A model generated the notes under the pieces. It made no database searches and was not told where the DNA came from. It was given only the letters and a program-made list of their open reading frames with translations. A stretch of 7,672 nt of DNA, taken from assembly GCA_029250385.1 (NCBI GenBank), contig JAQXFJ010000211.1:1-7672 (forward strand), written 5' to 3'. Made by a program: the position numbers and the translations under genes. This document shows positions 6,074 to 7,672 of this stretch, piece by piece. The DNA comes from Candidatus Poseidoniaceae archaeon. Lineage in GTDB: Archaea; Thermoplasmatota; Poseidoniia; Poseidoniales; Poseidoniaceae. How positions within the stretch are numbered: the stretch's first letter is position 1; the number at the start of each line of letters is the position of its first letter.

Positions 6074-6090
6074 AAAAAAAAGGCAAAAAA
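6074..6090 (-). terminator. Paired T-tracts (T6 then T8 on the minus strand) between the cysJ side and biotin carboxylase
   Basis: On the plus strand an A8 run (6074-6081) and an A6 run (6085-6090) are separated by GGC. A polymerase moving leftwards therefore meets T6 and then T8, which suits intrinsic termination in archaea. Leftward read-through from the CysJ-type gene, after crossing the SLOG gene antisense, would stop here, just before the biotin carboxylase promoter. The tracts could equally be bent A-tract DNA acting as an upstream promoter element. Confidence 0.25.
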
Positions 6091-6149
6091 CCCCGGAAAT
6101 GTTTATTTTTGTAGCATACCTTGATAACCTATTAGTATGATGGCACATT

Positions 6150-6608
6150 ATGTCGAACGATGATAAAACCGGTGCGCAAATTGTCGCCGAATATGGCGGT
6201 AAAGATTTGAATAGGGATGGTAGAGTAATCAATTTGGTAGTTTGCGGTAATTCCAAATTTTACGATTATTCATGGCTTGAAAACGAACTTGATGAATGGG
6301 TGGAGCAATATGCTTATCCTGATATGATTATCATTGGTGGAGCAAGTGGGGTTGATTACCTTGCTGAACGTTGGGCAGATAACCAAAATATTCCACTGGC
6401 AGTATACAACGAGGCTTGGCAAAGCCCTCGTCCGAACACTGAGCAAGATAGCGGTAGACCAGAAGCAGTTGCTACTTTAGCTAAAGAAATGCTAGAACAT
6501 GCGACTCATATGCTAGCCTTCCCTGGGAAGGATTCTCTTTGGACAAAGCGAATGATAGAAATGGCCAATGAGCATGGCGTCCCAGTAAAACAGGTACTAT
6601 TACCCTAG
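6150..6608 (+). CDS. SLOG-superfamily protein, DUF2493/YspA-like
   Basis: This 152-residue protein is a compact single-domain member of the SLOG (SMF/DprA-LOG) Rossmann-like superfamily, whose members bind nucleotides or nucleotide-derived ligands. After a polar N-terminus (1-25), strand one is RVINLVVCGNSKFYDY (25-40), matching the family's VxVxGxRxFxDY start with Cys-Gly-Asn in the ligand loop. IIIGGASGVDYLAERWA (60-76) is the hallmark GGAxGxDxLAxxWA motif, followed by IPLAVYNEAW (81-90). Segment 101-115 (SGRPEAVATLAKEML) replaces the usual AGPxRNxxML element, and MLAFPGKDSLWTKRMIEMAN (121-140) corresponds to the AFxGGxGTxxMxxxA region, without the GT dipeptide. No SD is visible; a TATA-like GTTTATTTTT (6101-6110) suits a short leader. 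The gene stands alone between divergent biotin carboxylase and convergent CysJ (7 bases apart). Family is confident; ligand and role are unknown. Confidence 0.82.
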   Translation: MSNDDKTGAQIVAEYGGKDLNRDGRVINLVVCGNSKFYDYSWLENELDEWVEQYAYPDMIIIGGASGVDYLAERWADNQNIPLAVYNEAWQSPRPNTEQDSGRPEAVATLAKEMLEHATHMLAFPGKDSLWTKRMIEMANEHGVPVKQVLLP

Positions 6609-6615
6609 TAACAGT

Positions 6616-7672
6616 TCAGTAAACATCTCGAAGATATCGCTTTTGTTCCTTCATCATCGTCTTTTCTATGAAATGGGTGGCATCAGACTCTGACATTCCA
6701 CCGTGGTCAATTGCAATATTGATTAAGGCTTTATGTACGTCTTTTGCCATGTATGTTTTGTCACCGCAAATGTAGAAATACGCGCCGTTTTCAAACCATT
6801 CCCAGATTTCTGCACCGTGTTCCTTTAATCTGTGTTGCACGTAGATTTTTTCGGCTTGATCCCTAGACCATGCTGTGGTAAACCGATACAAATGACCGCC
6901 ATCTAACCAAGATTCTATTGTGTCTTTGTAATAGAATTCCGTTTTGGCAGATTGGTCGCCGAAAAATAACCAATTACGACCGTTACCACCATCGAAAACC
7001 CTCTGCTCCATGAATGCTCTAAACGGAGCGATACCGGTACCTGGACCGACCATTATGATGTCGGTCTCTGTTTCTTTAGGCAAGACGAATGATTTTGTTG
7101 GCGACATGAAAACTCCAACTCGTTGTTGACCTGTAGAGATCTCGTCAGCCATAAATTGAGTGGCCAGTCCGCCCCGGTCCCTACCATGATAACTAAATCG
7201 AACAATTCCAACTGTCAATTCTACCAAACCTGGATGAGCATCATGGGATGATGCGATTGAATACAATCTTGGTTTAACCCTGCCTGCTAACTCGAAAAAT
7301 TCTTCCGGAGAGTACTTTGCAGAAAACTCTCTCATTATGTCGACATAATCCCTTGTCCAAAGGTAATCTTCCATTGCCTTCTGATCGGTGATTAGATGTT
7401 CTACTTTTTCAGCAGGGCTATCGGAAGGTGCACTAGGAGCTAATTCCGGGGGCAGTAATTCTTGCTCATTTGCTGACCATTGCTGTCCTGCTCTTGAGCG
7501 AGAAACCATTTTTACCGTGATTTTAATACCAGTCGACACTACTTTTTCTGCTAGAGATTGTACGAACTTCTTACTAGCCAAGTGTACTTCATAATCTTTT
7601 TTCAATGCTTCATAAATTGTGCGCTCGCCGTTATGTGTAGTCACTATTTGATCTCTGTCCCAGCCTTGAACC
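6616..7672 (-). CDS. cysJ: NADPH-sulfite reductase flavoprotein (CysJ-type) C-terminal part, cut by window edge
   Basis: The frame is open to the right edge with no stop, so the visible 351 residues are a C-terminal fragment; the GTG at 7644 is internal. The fragment begins GWDRDQIVTTHNGERTIYEAL, matching the connecting domain of E. coli CysJ (WDPEEIVTVN and following). FAD-binding RLYSIASS is at residues 135-142 and GGLATQFMAD at 167-176. NADPH-binding GPGTGIAPFRAF is at 209-220, the SRDQAEKIYVQHRL ribose-phosphate region at 269-282, and CGDKTYMAKDV at 302-312. The C-terminal YLRDVY, with a terminal Tyr expected to stack on the flavin, matches CysJ (RYQRDVY). The role is electron transfer from NADPH through FAD towards a sulfite reductase haemoprotein or similar acceptor. 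An FMN domain would lie upstream, outside the window. A Pro/Ser/Glu-rich insert (about 60-90) enlarges the connecting domain. Another diflavin reductase is possible, but the C-terminal half is strongly CysJ-like. Confidence 0.88.
   Translation of the reverse strand, partial: VQGWDRDQIVTTHNGERTIYEALKKDYEVHLASKKFVQSLAEKVVSTGIKITVKMVSRSRAGQQWSANEQELLPPELAPSAPSDSPAEKVEHLITDQKAMEDYLWTRDYVDIMREFSAKYSPEEFFELAGRVKPRLYSIASSHDAHPGLVELTVGIVRFSYHGRDRGGLATQFMADEISTGQQRVGVFMSPTKSFVLPKETETDIIMVGPGTGIAPFRAFMEQRVFDGGNGRNWLFFGDQSAKTEFYYKDTIESWLDGGHLYRFTTAWSRDQAEKIYVQHRLKEHGAEIWEWFENGAYFYICGDKTYMAKDVHKALINIAIDHGGMSESDATHFIEKTMMKEQKRYLRDVY

Noticed and set aside
6060..6074. Imperfect hairpin TACCTT/AAGGGTA as a rightward terminator
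   Set aside because: On the plus strand it is followed by A, not T, and no rightward gene ends nearby; the stem is short with a bulge.
7642..7644. GTG at 7644 as the start of a 342-residue reductase
   Set aside because: The frame stays open to the window edge and the upstream residues (VQGWDRDQI) align with the CysJ connecting domain, so the GTG is an internal valine.
1..7672. tRNA, rRNA, CRISPR, insertion sequence or toxin-antitoxin pair
   Set aside because: Intergenic stretches are short, without cloverleaf-like arms, spaced direct repeats or terminal inverted repeats flanking a transposase; all sizeable frames are accounted for by the genes listed.

Overview
The window looks like a piece of a planktonic marine archaeon, most likely Marine Group II Euryarchaeota (Candidatus Poseidoniales, Thermoplasmata-related). 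The grounds are AT-rich DNA with short intergenic gaps, GGTG-type Shine-Dalgarno (SD) sites only in front of internal cistrons, TATA-like rather than -10/-35 promoter signals, an archaeal SelB-like protein with a decayed GTPase domain, and the N-terminus of a secreted protein whose mature start resembles surface proteins I associate with that group. This placement is inference from recognition; no database was searched.

Layout. (1) At the left edge is the first 51 codons of a secreted protein on the minus strand, running out of the window. (2) A 323-base divergent intergenic region (156-478) holds palindromes and TATA-like elements. (3) A plus-strand pair follows: a YciA/BACH-type hotdog acyl-CoA thioesterase (479-934) and an aSelBL-type protein (982-2004), then a small hairpin with a T-run. 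(4) A plus-strand gene (2097-3698) encodes an unrecognised two-helix membrane protein with a long low-complexity middle and a charged C-terminal helix. (5) Converging on it with no spacer is a minus-strand pair: biotin carboxylase (5969-4629) followed by a PfkB-family sugar kinase (4619-3699). (6) A 180-base divergent region follows, then a plus-strand SLOG/DUF2493 protein (6150-6608). (7) From the right edge comes the C-terminal part of a CysJ-type NADPH-sulfite reductase flavoprotein on the minus strand, ending at 6616.

The genes do not form one pathway. Biotin carboxylase (acyl-CoA or pyruvate carboxylation), thioesterase (acyl-CoA hydrolysis), sugar kinase and sulfite reductase flavoprotein are ordinary metabolism of a heterotroph. 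The pieces that remain functionally open are the SelB-like protein without a working G domain, the membrane protein at 2097-3698 and the SLOG protein. I see no rRNA, tRNA, CRISPR array, insertion sequence or defence island, and nothing that amounts to a clear new multi-gene system.
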